Shown: positions 14,866-23,022 of the stretch, in pieces
Numbering within the stretch: position 1 is the first letter of the stretch
Layout: each line of letters starts with the position of its first letter
Assembly: GCA_915275065.1 (NCBI GenBank)
Contig: CAJZGD010000005.1
Span: forward strand, 1 to 24,121
DNA from: an uncultured Corynebacterium sp.
Lineage (GTDB): Bacteria > Actinomycetota > Actinomycetes > Mycobacteriales > Mycobacteriaceae
DNA: 24,121 nucleotides
Direction of reading: 5' to 3'
Made by a program: the position numbers and the translations under genes
Notes under the pieces: generated by a model
Database searches by the model: none
The model's input: the letters and a program-made list of their open reading frames with translations, nothing else
What the model was told of the DNA's origin: nothing

Positions 14866-15786
14866 ATGACAAAAAAACCACAGAACCCAACCGGCGACAT
14901 GACCCTGGTCGAACACCTCAAAGAACTCCGCCGCCGCGTCATCATCGCCCTCATCGCCTTCGCAATCGGCACCATCATCGGGTTCATCTGGTACGGAACA
15001 TCCCCCTCACCCATCCCCACACTCGGCGACATCCTCCGCGGCCCCTACTGCTCACTACCAGCAGACAAACGCGCCGCCTTCACCCTCGACGGCGAATGCC
15101 GACTCATCGCCACCATGCCATTCGAAGCATTCTCCCTCCGACTCAAAATCGGATCCCTCGCCGGCGCCGTCCTCTCATCACCCATCTGGCTCTACCAACT
15201 CTGGGCCTTCATCACCCCCGGCCTCCACAAAAACGAAAAACGCACCACCACCATCTTCGTCACCATCGCCGTCACCCTCTTCACCGCCGGCGCCACCCTC
15301 GCCTACTTCGTCGTCCACTACGGCCTAGAATTCCTCCTCACCATCGGCGGCGAATTCCAAGTCACCGCCCTATCCGGCGAACGCTACTTCAACTTCCTCC
15401 TCGCCCTCCTCATCATCTTCGGCGTCAGCTTCGAAGTCCCCCTCGTCATCGCCATGCTCAACATCGTCGGCATCCTCCCATACGAAATGGTCAAAAACAA
15501 ACGCCGACTCATCATCATCATCCTCTTCATCTTCGCCGCCATCATGACCCCCGGCCAAGACCCATACTCCATGCTAGCCCTCGCCCTAGCACTCACCCTC
15601 CTCGTCGAACTCTCCCTCCAATTCACCCGCATCAACGACAAACGCCGAGGACGCAACCGCCCCGACTGGCTCAACACCGACGACGAACACGCCTCACCCC
15701 TCACCACCCCAACCAAACCCCCCAACCCACAACCCACCCAAAAACAACCTATAAATAACCCCACAAACTTCGACGACATCATCTAG
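14866..15786 (+). CDS. tatC: Twin-arginine translocase subunit TatC
   Basis: TatC is the six-helix membrane receptor for twin-arginine signal peptides. The 306-residue product begins with a polar N-terminus and the signature MTLVEHLKELRRR (about 12-24), the signal-binding region. It has hydrophobic helices near residues 24-45, 95-120, 125-150, 165-200 and 200-240, the conserved SSPIWLYQLWAFITPGLHKNEK loop (cut at LWAF for reading) and the ALSGERYFNFLLALL stretch. The tail (about 255-306) is long, polar and Pro/Thr-rich, common in actinobacterial TatC. There is no Shine-Dalgarno before ATG 14866; ATG 14899 (MTLVEHL) is an alternative. It is in an operon with tatA and ends 13 bp before helY. 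Confidence 0.96.
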   Translation: MTKKPQNPTGDMTLVEHLKELRRRVIIALIAFAIGTIIGFIWYGTSPSPIPTLGDILRGPYCSLPADKRAAFTLDGECRLIATMPFEAFSLRLKIGSLAGAVLSSPIWLYQLWAFITPGLHKNEKRTTTIFVTIAVTLFTAGATLAYFVVHYGLEFLLTIGGEFQVTALSGERYFNFLLALLIIFGVSFEVPLVIAMLNIVGILPYEMVKNKRRLIIIILFIFAAIMTPGQDPYSMLALALALTLLVELSLQFTRINDKRRGRNRPDWLNTDDEHASPLTTPTKPPNPQPTQKQPINNPTNFDDII

Positions 15787-15798
15787 TAACCTATAAAT
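15746..15798. repeat. 11-bp direct repeat AACCTATAAAT flanking the tatC stop
   Basis: AACCTATAAAT occurs at 15746-15756 in the last codons of tatC and at 15788-15798, ending 1 bp before the helY ATG. The starts are 42 bp apart. Both copies contain a TATAAA-like core in otherwise GC-rich DNA. The upstream copy could serve as a -10 for helY with a ~40-nt leader; the second is too close to the ATG for that. Confidence 0.5.
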
Positions 15799-15799
15799 T

Positions 15800-18517
15800 A
15801 TGCACCTAGACGAATTCGCCGCCCACCTCAAATTCCCCCTCGACGAATTCCAACACCAAGCCTGCCAAGCCGTCGAAAACGACCACGGCGTCCTCGTCTG
15901 CGCCCCCACCGGCGCCGGCAAAACCATCATCGGCGAATTCGCCGTCAGCCTCGCCCTCTCCCGAGGCACCAAATGCTTCTACACCACCCCCATCAAAGCC
16001 CTCAGCAACCAAAAATACCACGACCTCGTAGCAGCACACGGCCCAGAAACCATCGGCCTCCTCACCGGCGACACCACCATCAACCACAACGCCGACATCC
16101 TCGTCATGACCACCGAAGTCCTGCGCAACATGATCTACGCGCAATCACCCACCTTCGACCGCCTCACCCACGTCGTCATGGACGAAATCCACTACCTCTC
16201 CGACAAAACCCGCGGCAGCGTCTGGGAAGAAATCATCCTTGGCCTCCACGACTCCATCAAAATCATCGGACTCTCCGCAACAGTCAGCAACTCCGAAGAA
16301 TTCGGCCACTGGCTCACCACCGTCCGCGGCAACACCGACATCATCGTCACCGACCACCGACCCGTCCCCCTCAACCAATGGATGCTCGTAGGCACCACCC
16401 TCTACCCACTCTTCGAACCCAACACCACCACCCTCAACCACCAACTCGCCACCCACATCAACAAACTCGAACACACCTACCAAGACAACCACCCCACCTT
16501 CCGCACCCGCAGCACCAACCCCAACCACACCACACAACCACCAAAACCCAACTACCGACCCCTCGGCCGACCCGAAGTCACCACCATCCTCGCAGCCAAC
16601 AACATGCTGCCAGCCATCACCTTCATCTTCTCCCGCATCGGATGCGACAGCGCCCTCGCCCAATGCCTCCGCTCCCGCATCAACCTCACCACCCCAGAAG
16701 AAACCAACCGCATCAAACACATCATCGACACCAACATCACCACCATCCCCGAAGAAGACCTCAAAGTCCTCGGCTACCGCAACTGGCGCACCGCCCTCAC
16801 CCGCGGCTTCGCCGCCCACCACGCCGGCATGCTCCCCGCCTTCCGCCACATCGTCGAAGAACTCTTCGTCAACGGCCTCCTCAAAGTCGTCTTCGCCACC
16901 GAAACCCTCGCCCTCGGCATCAACATGCCCGCCCGCACCGTCATCCTAGAAAAACTCGTCAAATTCGACGGCGAAGGACACGTCGACCTCACACCCGGCC
17001 AATACACCCAACTCACCGGACGCGCCGGGCGGCGCGGCATCGACGTCCTCGGCAACGCCGTAGTGCAATGGTCACCAGCAATGGACCCCCAACAAGTCGC
17101 CGACCTTGCCTCAACCCGCACCTACCCACTGGTATCAACATTTACCCCCGGCTACAACATGAGCGTGAACCTACTGAAAACCATGGGATTCACGGCAGCC
17201 CACCACCTGCTGGAAATGTCATTCGCACAGTTCCAAGCCAACAAAAGCATCGTGGGGCACGCCCACCAGGTCGAAAAAGCCGAACAACGGGTGCGGGAAC
17301 TGGAACAGCAGCTTGAAGAAGAGCTAGCAGCCCGGCAGATTCCCAGCGAACAACCCCTGGCGGAATTCCTGGAATACATGCAACTGCAGCGGGACCTGAG
17401 CCTGGAGGAGCGGAACGCGAAAAAGCTCCGTATCCGCCAGCGCCGGGAAGCGGTGACCGCGGTGCTGTCGAAGGTGCGGGTGGGGGATGTGCTTGCCCTG
17501 TCCACGAAGAAACGGCCGGTGTTAGCGGTGGTGATCAAGGCCCCGGGCCGTCCGGCGGATCCCCGGGTGGGCATCATCATGGAGTCCGGCTGGCGGGGGA
17601 CCGTGGAGGTGGATGACTTCGCGGTGCCGCCGAAGGTGGTGAGCCACATGCGGTTAGGTGGCCACCATAAGACCATGGACACCAAGCAGGTGGTAAAAAA
17701 CCTGAAGAAGTACGCGCATTCCCGGCCGAAAAAGCTTCGGGCGGCCACCACCGATAAGCTCACGAAGAAGGCCCTGGCACTGCATGCGGCGGTGCGGGGA
17801 CACCCGGTTCGGTATTGGCAGCAGGTGGATGATTTAACCCAGATTGGGCACGATATTATTCGGGCACGCGCCGAAGTTGATAAATTGCACGCAACTGTCG
17901 ATGCGACGGTTGACACATTGGGGAAGGAATTCGACCGTATCCTGGGGTTATTGGCGGAGCTGGACTATGTGGAATACGTCGACGGCGACCGTAATAACCC
18001 TCGCGTGTCTGAAGAAGGGGAGCGGTTAGCGCTCATCCACAGCGAATGCGATCTGTTGGTGGCCCAGTGTTTACGCCGCGGCATTTGGGATGGTCTCGAC
18101 CCCGCGGAGCTGGCGGGGGTGGTGAGCCTCTGCACGTTTGAGAATCGGCGGGAGACCCGGGGGGAGCCGATTGGCGCGACGGATGCCATGGCCGATGCTA
18201 TGGATAACACGATTCGGTTGTGGGAGGAGCTGCACAGTGATGAGCGGCGGCATCAGCTTCCCGAGACCCGCTACCCGGATTCGGGGTTTGCGTTGGCGAT
18301 TCACCAGTGGGCGGCCGGGGCGCCGTTGGGGTATTGCATGGCTGCCGCGGCGGAGTGCGGTGCCGAGCTGACCCCTGGTGATTTTGTGCGGCAGGCCCGG
18401 CAGGTGGTTGACCTGCTGGAGCAGGTGCGGAAGACCGGCTATCACGAGGACACGATTTGGGCGGCCCGGCACGCGGTTGATGCTATTCGCCGAGGTGTGG
18501 TGGCAATCGGTGCATAG
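15800..18517 (+). CDS. helY: Ski2-like DEAD/DEAH-box helicase HelY
   Basis: A large ATP-dependent helicase of the Ski2/Mtr4-like superfamily 2 group, presumed to act on RNA. The 905-residue product equals the usual length. Motifs in order: Walker A CAPTGAGKT (residues 35-42), YTTPIKALSNQK (Ia), LLTGDTT, TTEVLRNM, the DEIH box (about 128-131), LSATVSN (III), HHAGMLPAFR, FATETLALGINMPARTV and QLTGRAGRRGID (VI). A coiled-coil-like insertion (about 490-560, rich in Glu/Arg/Gln) and the C-terminal DSHCT domain (about 730-905, WAAGAPLGYCM) follow. There is no clear ribosome site before ATG 15800. Codon use changes within the gene from C/A-ending to G-ending at about 17.1-17.5 kb. The final 35 bp overlap the minus-strand protease gene. 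Confidence 0.95.
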   Translation: MHLDEFAAHLKFPLDEFQHQACQAVENDHGVLVCAPTGAGKTIIGEFAVSLALSRGTKCFYTTPIKALSNQKYHDLVAAHGPETIGLLTGDTTINHNADILVMTTEVLRNMIYAQSPTFDRLTHVVMDEIHYLSDKTRGSVWEEIILGLHDSIKIIGLSATVSNSEEFGHWLTTVRGNTDIIVTDHRPVPLNQWMLVGTTLYPLFEPNTTTLNHQLATHINKLEHTYQDNHPTFRTRSTNPNHTTQPPKPNYRPLGRPEVTTILAANNMLPAITFIFSRIGCDSALAQCLRSRINLTTPEETNRIKHIIDTNITTIPEEDLKVLGYRNWRTALTRGFAAHHAGMLPAFRHIVEELFVNGLLKVVFATETLALGINMPARTVILEKLVKFDGEGHVDLTPGQYTQLTGRAGRRGIDVLGNAVVQWSPAMDPQQVADLASTRTYPLVSTFTPGYNMSVNLLKTMGFTAAHHLLEMSFAQFQANKSIVGHAHQVEKAEQRVRELEQQLEEELAARQIPSEQPLAEFLEYMQLQRDLSLEERNAKKLRIRQRREAVTAVLSKVRVGDVLALSTKKRPVLAVVIKAPGRPADPRVGIIMESGWRGTVEVDDFAVPPKVVSHMRLGGHHKTMDTKQVVKNLKKYAHSRPKKLRAATTDKLTKKALALHAAVRGHPVRYWQQVDDLTQIGHDIIRARAEVDKLHATVDATVDTLGKEFDRILGLLAELDYVEYVDGDRNNPRVSEEGERLALIHSECDLLVAQCLRRGIWDGLDPAELAGVVSLCTFENRRETRGEPIGATDAMADAMDNTIRLWEELHSDERRHQLPETRYPDSGFALAIHQWAAGAPLGYCMAAAAECGAELTPGDFVRQARQVVDLLEQVRKTGYHEDTIWAARHAVDAIRRGVVAIGA

Positions 18518-19094
18518 CCGCCCGGATTTCGCCCAGGTGCGGGTTGATGCGCGAGATGGTGGCCACCCCCAGGTTTTTGCCGTAGGGGTCGAGGATGAGC
18601 GATTGCAGTCCCACCAGCTGGTTGTTGACCATGACGGGCCCGCCAGAGTCGCCGGGGATTGCGGGGTTATTGGGTTGGCGGATCACGAGCGCGTGCCGCA
18701 CTCTAGTGTGATAGTTTTTCCCAATGACCTGCGGGAATTGAAACCATATGGTCCCGGAACGTTGTTGGGGTTTCCCGCCGCCCATGCCATAGCTGATGGT
18801 GGGGGTGCCGCGGGTGAGCGGGGGGAGCGATGCGGCTGTGGGTAGGGGAGTGGGGGTGATGGTGGGGTGGTCGGCCTCCATGACGGGGCGGGCGAGCCGA
18901 AGCACGCTGATGTCGGTGGTGGCGAGGTCTATCCAGCCGGAAACTTTACGATTCCAGTGGTCGCCGAAGACGAACATGTCACCGGCGGTGCGGTGGCGGA
19001 GGAAATGGCGGGCGGTCAGGATGAAGTAGGGGTCGATGAGTACGCCGGAGCAGTAGCCGGTTGGGGTATGGACCCGTACCAAAGAAGACAACAT
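18483..19094 (-). CDS. Trypsin-like serine protease without signal peptide
   Basis: The 203-residue product is an S1 chymotrypsin/trypsin-fold protein with a complete triad: His30 in LTARHFL, Asp61 in TDISVLRL and Ser150 in PGDSGGPV. The protease domain begins at residue 5 or so, VRVHTPTGYCSGVLID. There is no signal peptide or membrane segment, and an in-frame stop (complement of 19119-19121) leaves no room for one, with no other start codon between. Most actinobacterial members are exported, so this one is either cytoplasmic, leaves by another route, or is truncated. No propeptide is evident. It overlaps the helY 3' end by 35 bp tail to tail and diverges from the M24 peptidase with 15 bp between start codons. 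The physiological target is unknown. Confidence 0.85.
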   Translation of the reverse strand: MLSSLVRVHTPTGYCSGVLIDPYFILTARHFLRHRTAGDMFVFGDHWNRKVSGWIDLATTDISVLRLARPVMEADHPTITPTPLPTAASLPPLTRGTPTISYGMGGGKPQQRSGTIWFQFPQVIGKNYHTRVRHALVIRQPNNPAIPGDSGGPVMVNNQLVGLQSLILDPYGKNLGVATISRINPHLGEIRAAMHRLPPHLGE

Positions 19095-19097
19095 AGT

Positions 19098-19104
19098 TAC
19101 GATA
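19098..19104. promoter_or_regulatory. Putative bidirectional -10 element TACGATA between the protease gene and the M24 peptidase gene
   Basis: Forward TACGAT ends 6 bp before ATG 19110; reverse TATCGT ends 4 bp before ATG 19094. The same TAnnnTA layout is seen at 5919-5925. Neither gene has a Shine-Dalgarno, so leaderless transcripts would fit, though the reverse spacing is short. No -35 element is recognised. Confidence 0.4.
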
Positions 19105-19109
19105 ATGCC

Positions 19110-20180
19110 ATGAGTGATTCAGTTTCGGTATCGACGTATTCGGGTAGGTTACGGCGGGCGCAGGAGTTGTGTTCCCGCCGGGGGTTGGCGGGGTTGGTGC
19201 TTGGCCCGGGGGAGCAGTTGGCGTATTTGACCGGGTTGCGGTTTGATACGCATGAGCGGTTTTCGGCGCTGGTGGTGCCGGCCGTGGGGGAGATCCGGTT
19301 GGTGTTGCCGGTGGTGGATCGGGATGTGAAGCCTGAAGAAAGGTTGGGAATCAAAGTAGAAACCTGGGTGGATGGTTCGTCACCGTATGATTTGGTGCCG
19401 ACTGGTCGCATAGGAGTGGGGGCGGAATTGGTTGCGAGTCATGTGCTGCGGCTGATGCCGGGGCGGGAGTTGGTGTCTGCCACGGAGGTACTCGCAGAAT
19501 TATTTGTGAGTAAAGAGAAACTAGAACTTGAAGAGTTACAGCGAGCCGGCAAAGCAATCGACCACGTGCATGCGCAGGTTCCGCAGTTGCTGCGTCCGGG
19601 CCGCACTGAGCAGGAGGTTGCGGCGGATCTTTCCCGGCTCATCCTTGAAGAGCATGAAAAGGTTGATTTCGTCATCGTGGGCTCTGGGCCGAACGGTGCG
19701 AATCCGCATCACGAGTTTTCGGATCGAATTCTTGGATTGGGAGACATGGTAGTGGTCGATATTGGGGGTTCGTTGCGGTCGGGTTACCATTCGGATTGCA
19801 CGCGAACGTATGTTGTGGGTGGACCCGGCGCGGTTCCGCGCATGTACCAGGTGCTTTACGACGCCCAGGCGGCCGCGGTGCGGGCGGTTCGCCCGGGGGT
19901 GACGGCCGAGTCGGTGGATGCTGCCGCCAGGGAGGTGATTTCGGCGGCCGGTTTTGGGGAGTTTTTCATTCATCGGACGGGCCATGGGATTGGGTTGTCG
20001 CTGCATGAGGAGCCGTTTATTGTGGCGGGCAACACCATGGAGTTGTTGCCGGGGATGGCGTTTTCTGTCGAGCCGGGGATTTATATTCCGGGGGAGTGTG
20101 GGGCTCGGATTGAGGATATTGTGGTGGTTACTGAGGATGGGTGCGAGCTGATAAATAATCGGCCGCGGGAGTTGTTATAA
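19110..20180 (+). CDS. pepQ: M24 family Xaa-Pro peptidase
   Basis: A cytoplasmic metallopeptidase that cleaves peptides with proline in second position (Xaa-Pro aminopeptidase or dipeptidase; the sequence does not decide between the two). The 356-residue product has an N-terminal creatinase-like domain (about 1-120) and the pita-bread catalytic domain with all five metal ligands: Asp in MVVVDIGG, Asp in SDCTRTY, His in HRTGHGIGLSLHEEP, Glu in FSVEPGIYI and Glu in ARIEDIVVV. The frame is open further upstream to 18867, but that part is the reverse of the protease gene. ATG 19110 (MSDSVSV) fits the family N-terminus and a leaderless promoter. Stretches near 19330-19360 and 19490-19560 are richer in A than the G/T-rich surroundings. 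Confidence 0.92.
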   Translation: MSDSVSVSTYSGRLRRAQELCSRRGLAGLVLGPGEQLAYLTGLRFDTHERFSALVVPAVGEIRLVLPVVDRDVKPEERLGIKVETWVDGSSPYDLVPTGRIGVGAELVASHVLRLMPGRELVSATEVLAELFVSKEKLELEELQRAGKAIDHVHAQVPQLLRPGRTEQEVAADLSRLILEEHEKVDFVIVGSGPNGANPHHEFSDRILGLGDMVVVDIGGSLRSGYHSDCTRTYVVGGPGAVPRMYQVLYDAQAAAVRAVRPGVTAESVDAAAREVISAAGFGEFFIHRTGHGIGLSLHEEPFIVAGNTMELLPGMAFSVEPGIYIPGECGARIEDIVVVTEDGCELINNRPRELL

Positions 20181-20228
20181 ATTGCGGCGTGTTCGGTCTG
20201 GCGTGCGATGCGGTGGGGAGATTGCGGC

Positions 20229-20234
20229 TAGACT
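20229..20234 (+). promoter_or_regulatory. Putative -10 element of cobL (leaderless)
   Basis: TAGACT, preceded by gc, fits the corynebacterial -10 pattern gnTAnanT. It ends 8 bp before ATG 20243, the same spacing as at apeB, and no Shine-Dalgarno is present, so a leaderless cobLMK transcript is plausible. The 62-bp gap after pepQ holds no other recognisable signal and no clear -35. Confidence 0.4.
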
Positions 20235-20242
20235 CATTCGAT

Positions 20243-21505
20243 ATGACCGAACCACATGTCCAGATTCGTAGTGATGTTGATGATTCCGCTGTAACCGATA
20301 ACACTGTATCCGTGGTGGGCTTGTCGGCGATGGGCATGAGCGAGTTGGGGGCGACCGCGGCGGCCGTGTTGCGGGATGCGGATGTGATTTTGGGGTCATG
20401 GCGGCAGTTGAATCTGTTGTCGGATGATATTGCGGCGGAGCGGCGGCCGTGGCCGTCGCCGATGCTGCCGGCGCTGAACCGGATTTTTGGGGAATTGTCT
20501 GGGAAAAAGATAGCGGTGTTGGCCAGTGGGGATCCCATGTTTCATGGGATTGGTTCGACGTTGCGTCGTAAGTTTCCGCACATGTCTATTGTGGTGTATC
20601 CGCATGTGTCGTCGGCGTCGCTGGCGTGTGCCCGTTTGGGGTGGGCGGTGAACCGCACTGGGGTGTATTCCTTGGTGAATCAGGTGGTGGAGTCGTTGGT
20701 GTTGCCGATTGAGGCGGGTCAGCCGTTTTTGGTGTTGGGACGGGACGATAAGACCCCGATGGAGATTTGCCAGTTGTTGGTGAGCATGGGGCAGCCGGAT
20801 GCCCGGGTGGAGATTCTGAATGACTTGGGGTCGGAGGTGGAGGCGCATTCGGTGGGGTCGGCGGCGCACCCACCGCAGGTGGTGAGTGTGTTGAATGTGA
20901 TTGCGGTGGTGCCGCAGCAGCAGGGGTGGGCTCGCACCCCGGGGTTGCCGGATTCCGCGTTTTCGCATGATGGCCAGTTGACTAAGTCGCATATTCGGGC
21001 GTTGACGGTGGCTGCCTTGGCGCCACGGGAGGGGGAAACCTTGTGGGATATTGGGGGCGGGGCCGGTAGCGTGGCGATTGAGTGTTTGCGGGCCACGGAT
21101 ACGGGTAAGGCGGTGTGTTTTGAGGCGGATGAGATTCGCCGGGGTCGAATCCTGAAGAATGCTCGAAAATTAGGAGTGGCACACCGGCTAGCGGTGCAGG
21201 GTGCGGCGCCGGACAATTACACGTCGGTGCCTGATAATCCCGATGTGATTTTCATCGGCGGCGGGTTGACCATGCTGGGCGTGTTTGCGGATGCGTGGAA
21301 TCGCCTGAAGGTTGGGGGTCGAATGGTTATTAATGCGGTCACGATTGAGTCGGAACAGCAGCTATGGCAGTTGAAACAGCGCTATGGTGGTGAATTGGTG
21401 CGGTTGAGTGTGGCGAAGGAGCATCGGATTGGTTCGTTTGCCGCGTTTCAGCCGGCGCTGCCGGTCACCCAGTGGGTGGCCACGAAGCAACCGACTGTGA
21501 CTTAA
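20243..21505 (+). CDS. cobL: Precorrin-6Y C5,15-methyltransferase (decarboxylating), CbiE-CbiT fusion
   Basis: CobL methylates C5 and C15 of precorrin-6B and decarboxylates the acetate side chain at C12, giving precorrin-8X in aerobic cobalamin synthesis. The 420-residue product joins an N-terminal tetrapyrrole methylase domain (CbiE type, about 20-225; VVGLSAMGMSELG, VLASGDPMFHGIG, then the HVSSASLACARLGW stretch) to a C-terminal Rossmann domain (CbiT type, about 240-415; SAM motif LWDIGGGAGSVAIE at about 266-279 and PDVIFIGGGL). An upstream in-frame GTG (20189) would add 18 residues unlike the family, so ATG 20243 is preferred. It is the first gene of cobL-cobM-cobK; cobM follows 21 bp later. 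Confidence 0.94.
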   Translation: MTEPHVQIRSDVDDSAVTDNTVSVVGLSAMGMSELGATAAAVLRDADVILGSWRQLNLLSDDIAAERRPWPSPMLPALNRIFGELSGKKIAVLASGDPMFHGIGSTLRRKFPHMSIVVYPHVSSASLACARLGWAVNRTGVYSLVNQVVESLVLPIEAGQPFLVLGRDDKTPMEICQLLVSMGQPDARVEILNDLGSEVEAHSVGSAAHPPQVVSVLNVIAVVPQQQGWARTPGLPDSAFSHDGQLTKSHIRALTVAALAPREGETLWDIGGGAGSVAIECLRATDTGKAVCFEADEIRRGRILKNARKLGVAHRLAVQGAAPDNYTSVPDNPDVIFIGGGLTMLGVFADAWNRLKVGGRMVINAVTIESEQQLWQLKQRYGGELVRLSVAKEHRIGSFAAFQPALPVTQWVATKQPTVT

Positions 21506-21526
21506 GTTAAGGAGAGTGGTCGTAGT

Positions 21527-22300
21527 ATGACCGTGTATTTTATTGGTGCCGGCCCGGGTGCGGCGGATTTATTGACGCTGCGGGCCGATCGGCTGATTCG
21601 TACGTGTGACATGTGTTTGTATGCGGGTTCGATAGTGCCGGATGAGGTGTTGGCGCATACCCCGGAGGGTGCGGAGGTGATCAATACTGCCCGTATGCCG
21701 TTGGAGGAGATTATAGCGACGATGATTCGGGCGGATTCTGAAGGAAAAAATATTGCTCGCCTGCACTCAGGCGACCCAACACTATATTCCGCTGTCGCGG
21801 AACAAATACGGCGGCTGACCGAAGCTCATATAGATTATGAGATTGTTCCGGGTGTGCCGGCGTTTTCGGCGGCTGCGGCATCGTTGGGTCATGAGTTGAC
21901 GGTGCCGACGGTGGGGCAGACGGTGATTTTGACTAGAGTGTCGGGTCGGGCGTCAGCCATGCCGGAGGGGGAGGATTTGCCCACGTTGGGGGCGTCGGGG
22001 GCCACGATGGTGGTTCATTTGGCGGCGCATGATATTCGCCGGGTGGTGGCGGAGTTGACGCCGAATTATGGGCCGGATTGTCCGGTGGCGGTGGTGGCGT
22101 TTGCTAGCCGCCCGGCGGAGGTGATTGTGCGGGGCACGTTGGCGGATATTGCGGAACAGGTTGAGTTGGCGGGTATTACCCGCACCGCGGTGATCATTGT
22201 GGGTCGGGTGTTGCAGGCGACGGGGTTCCCGGATTCGTTTTTGTATTCCGACGATCGGCCGCGTGATGATGAAGGGCGTACTATACCGTGCATGCATTAA
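21527..22300 (+). CDS. cobM: Precorrin-4 C11-methyltransferase
   Basis: CobM transfers a methyl group from S-adenosylmethionine to C11 of precorrin-4, giving precorrin-5. The 257-residue product is a single tetrapyrrole methylase domain: N-terminal glycine-rich loop VYFIGAGPGAADLLTLRA (residues 3-20), the CobM-typical LYAGSIVPDEVL, ARLHSGDPTLYSAVAEQ (about 79-95), and YEIVPGVPAFSAAAASLG (about 106-123). AAGGAGAG at 21509-21516, 10 bp upstream, supports ATG 21527. The gene overlaps cobK by 13 bp. The stretch 21735-21850 has more A/C and less G than the rest of the gene. Confidence 0.96.
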   Translation: MTVYFIGAGPGAADLLTLRADRLIRTCDMCLYAGSIVPDEVLAHTPEGAEVINTARMPLEEIIATMIRADSEGKNIARLHSGDPTLYSAVAEQIRRLTEAHIDYEIVPGVPAFSAAAASLGHELTVPTVGQTVILTRVSGRASAMPEGEDLPTLGASGATMVVHLAAHDIRRVVAELTPNYGPDCPVAVVAFASRPAEVIVRGTLADIAEQVELAGITRTAVIIVGRVLQATGFPDSFLYSDDRPRDDEGRTIPCMH

Positions 22301-23022
22301 TTTTGGGTGGCACTAGTGAGGGCCGCGAATTGGCCAGGTTGCTTGTCGACGCCGGGTGGTATGTCACCAGTTCGCTTGCTGGTCGGGTTGCGGCACCGCG
22401 CCTGCCGGTGGGGGAGGTGCGGGTTGGTGGTTTTGGTGGGCCTGCCGGTTTGGCCCGGTGGCTCATGGGTAGTCAGATTGATGTGATTATTGATGCTACC
22501 CACCCGTTTGCGGAGCGGATTTCGTATTCCGCGGCGGAGGCCGCGAATGCCACCGGGGTGCCGCTGATAGCGTTGCACCGGCCGGCGTGGATGCCGGAGC
22601 CGCGGGATAAGTGGATTCTGGTGCAGTCTATGGCTGAGGCGGCCCGGATTGCGGCCCAGCAGTTTCATCATGTGTTTTTGACGATTGGCCGGCAGCAGTT
22701 GGCCCCGTTTGCTGACGATCCGCATAATTTGTATGTGATTCGGGCGGTGGAGCCACCGCAGGTGGCGTTGCCGAAGCGGAATCGGGTGATTTTGTCCCGT
22801 GGTCCGTTTACTGTGGTGGATGAGAAGAAGCTGATGCGGGATAATCAGATTGATTGTGTGGTGACAAAAAACTCCGGGGGCGAGTTAACTCGTGCGAAGT
22901 TAGTCGCCGCCCGGGAGTTGGGGATTACGGTGATTATGGTGCAGCGCCCCCAGTTGCCGAAGGTGAAGACGGTGGTGCACACTCCGGCGGAGGTGCTGCG
23001 GGTGCTGTCAGATTCCGCTTAG
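22288..23022 (+). CDS. cobK: Precorrin-6A reductase
   Basis: CobK reduces precorrin-6A to precorrin-6B with NADPH. The 244-residue product has the N-terminal nucleotide-binding motif ALILGGTSEGRELARLL (residues 3-19), DVIIDATHPFAERISYSA (about 70-87), a VFLTIGRQQLAPF segment and NRVILSRGPF, followed by KNSGGELTRAKLVAARELG in the C-terminal half. The start is GTG 22288, inside the cobM end, with GAAGGG about 10 bp upstream; translation is probably coupled to cobM. The last 4 bp overlap the convergent minus-strand gene. Confidence 0.95.
   Translation: MHALILGGTSEGRELARLLVDAGWYVTSSLAGRVAAPRLPVGEVRVGGFGGPAGLARWLMGSQIDVIIDATHPFAERISYSAAEAANATGVPLIALHRPAWMPEPRDKWILVQSMAEAARIAAQQFHHVFLTIGRQQLAPFADDPHNLYVIRAVEPPQVALPKRNRVILSRGPFTVVDEKKLMRDNQIDCVVTKNSGGELTRAKLVAARELGITVIMVQRPQLPKVKTVVHTPAEVLRVLSDSA

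Noticed and set aside
15973..17316. 447-codon open frame inside helY
   Set aside because: Arg/His/Pro-rich product caused by the extreme A/C wobble bias of helY; no domain, and helY is unambiguous.
17100..17900. Replication origin or dif site at the composition switch
   Set aside because: No DnaA-box cluster, AT-rich unwinding region or dif-like palindrome was seen in helY; only the skew itself supports a replication boundary, so no feature is called.
18867..19109. N-terminal extension of the M24 peptidase frame
   Set aside because: It is the reverse of the protease gene and has no similarity to the peptidase N-terminus; ATG 19110 fits the family.
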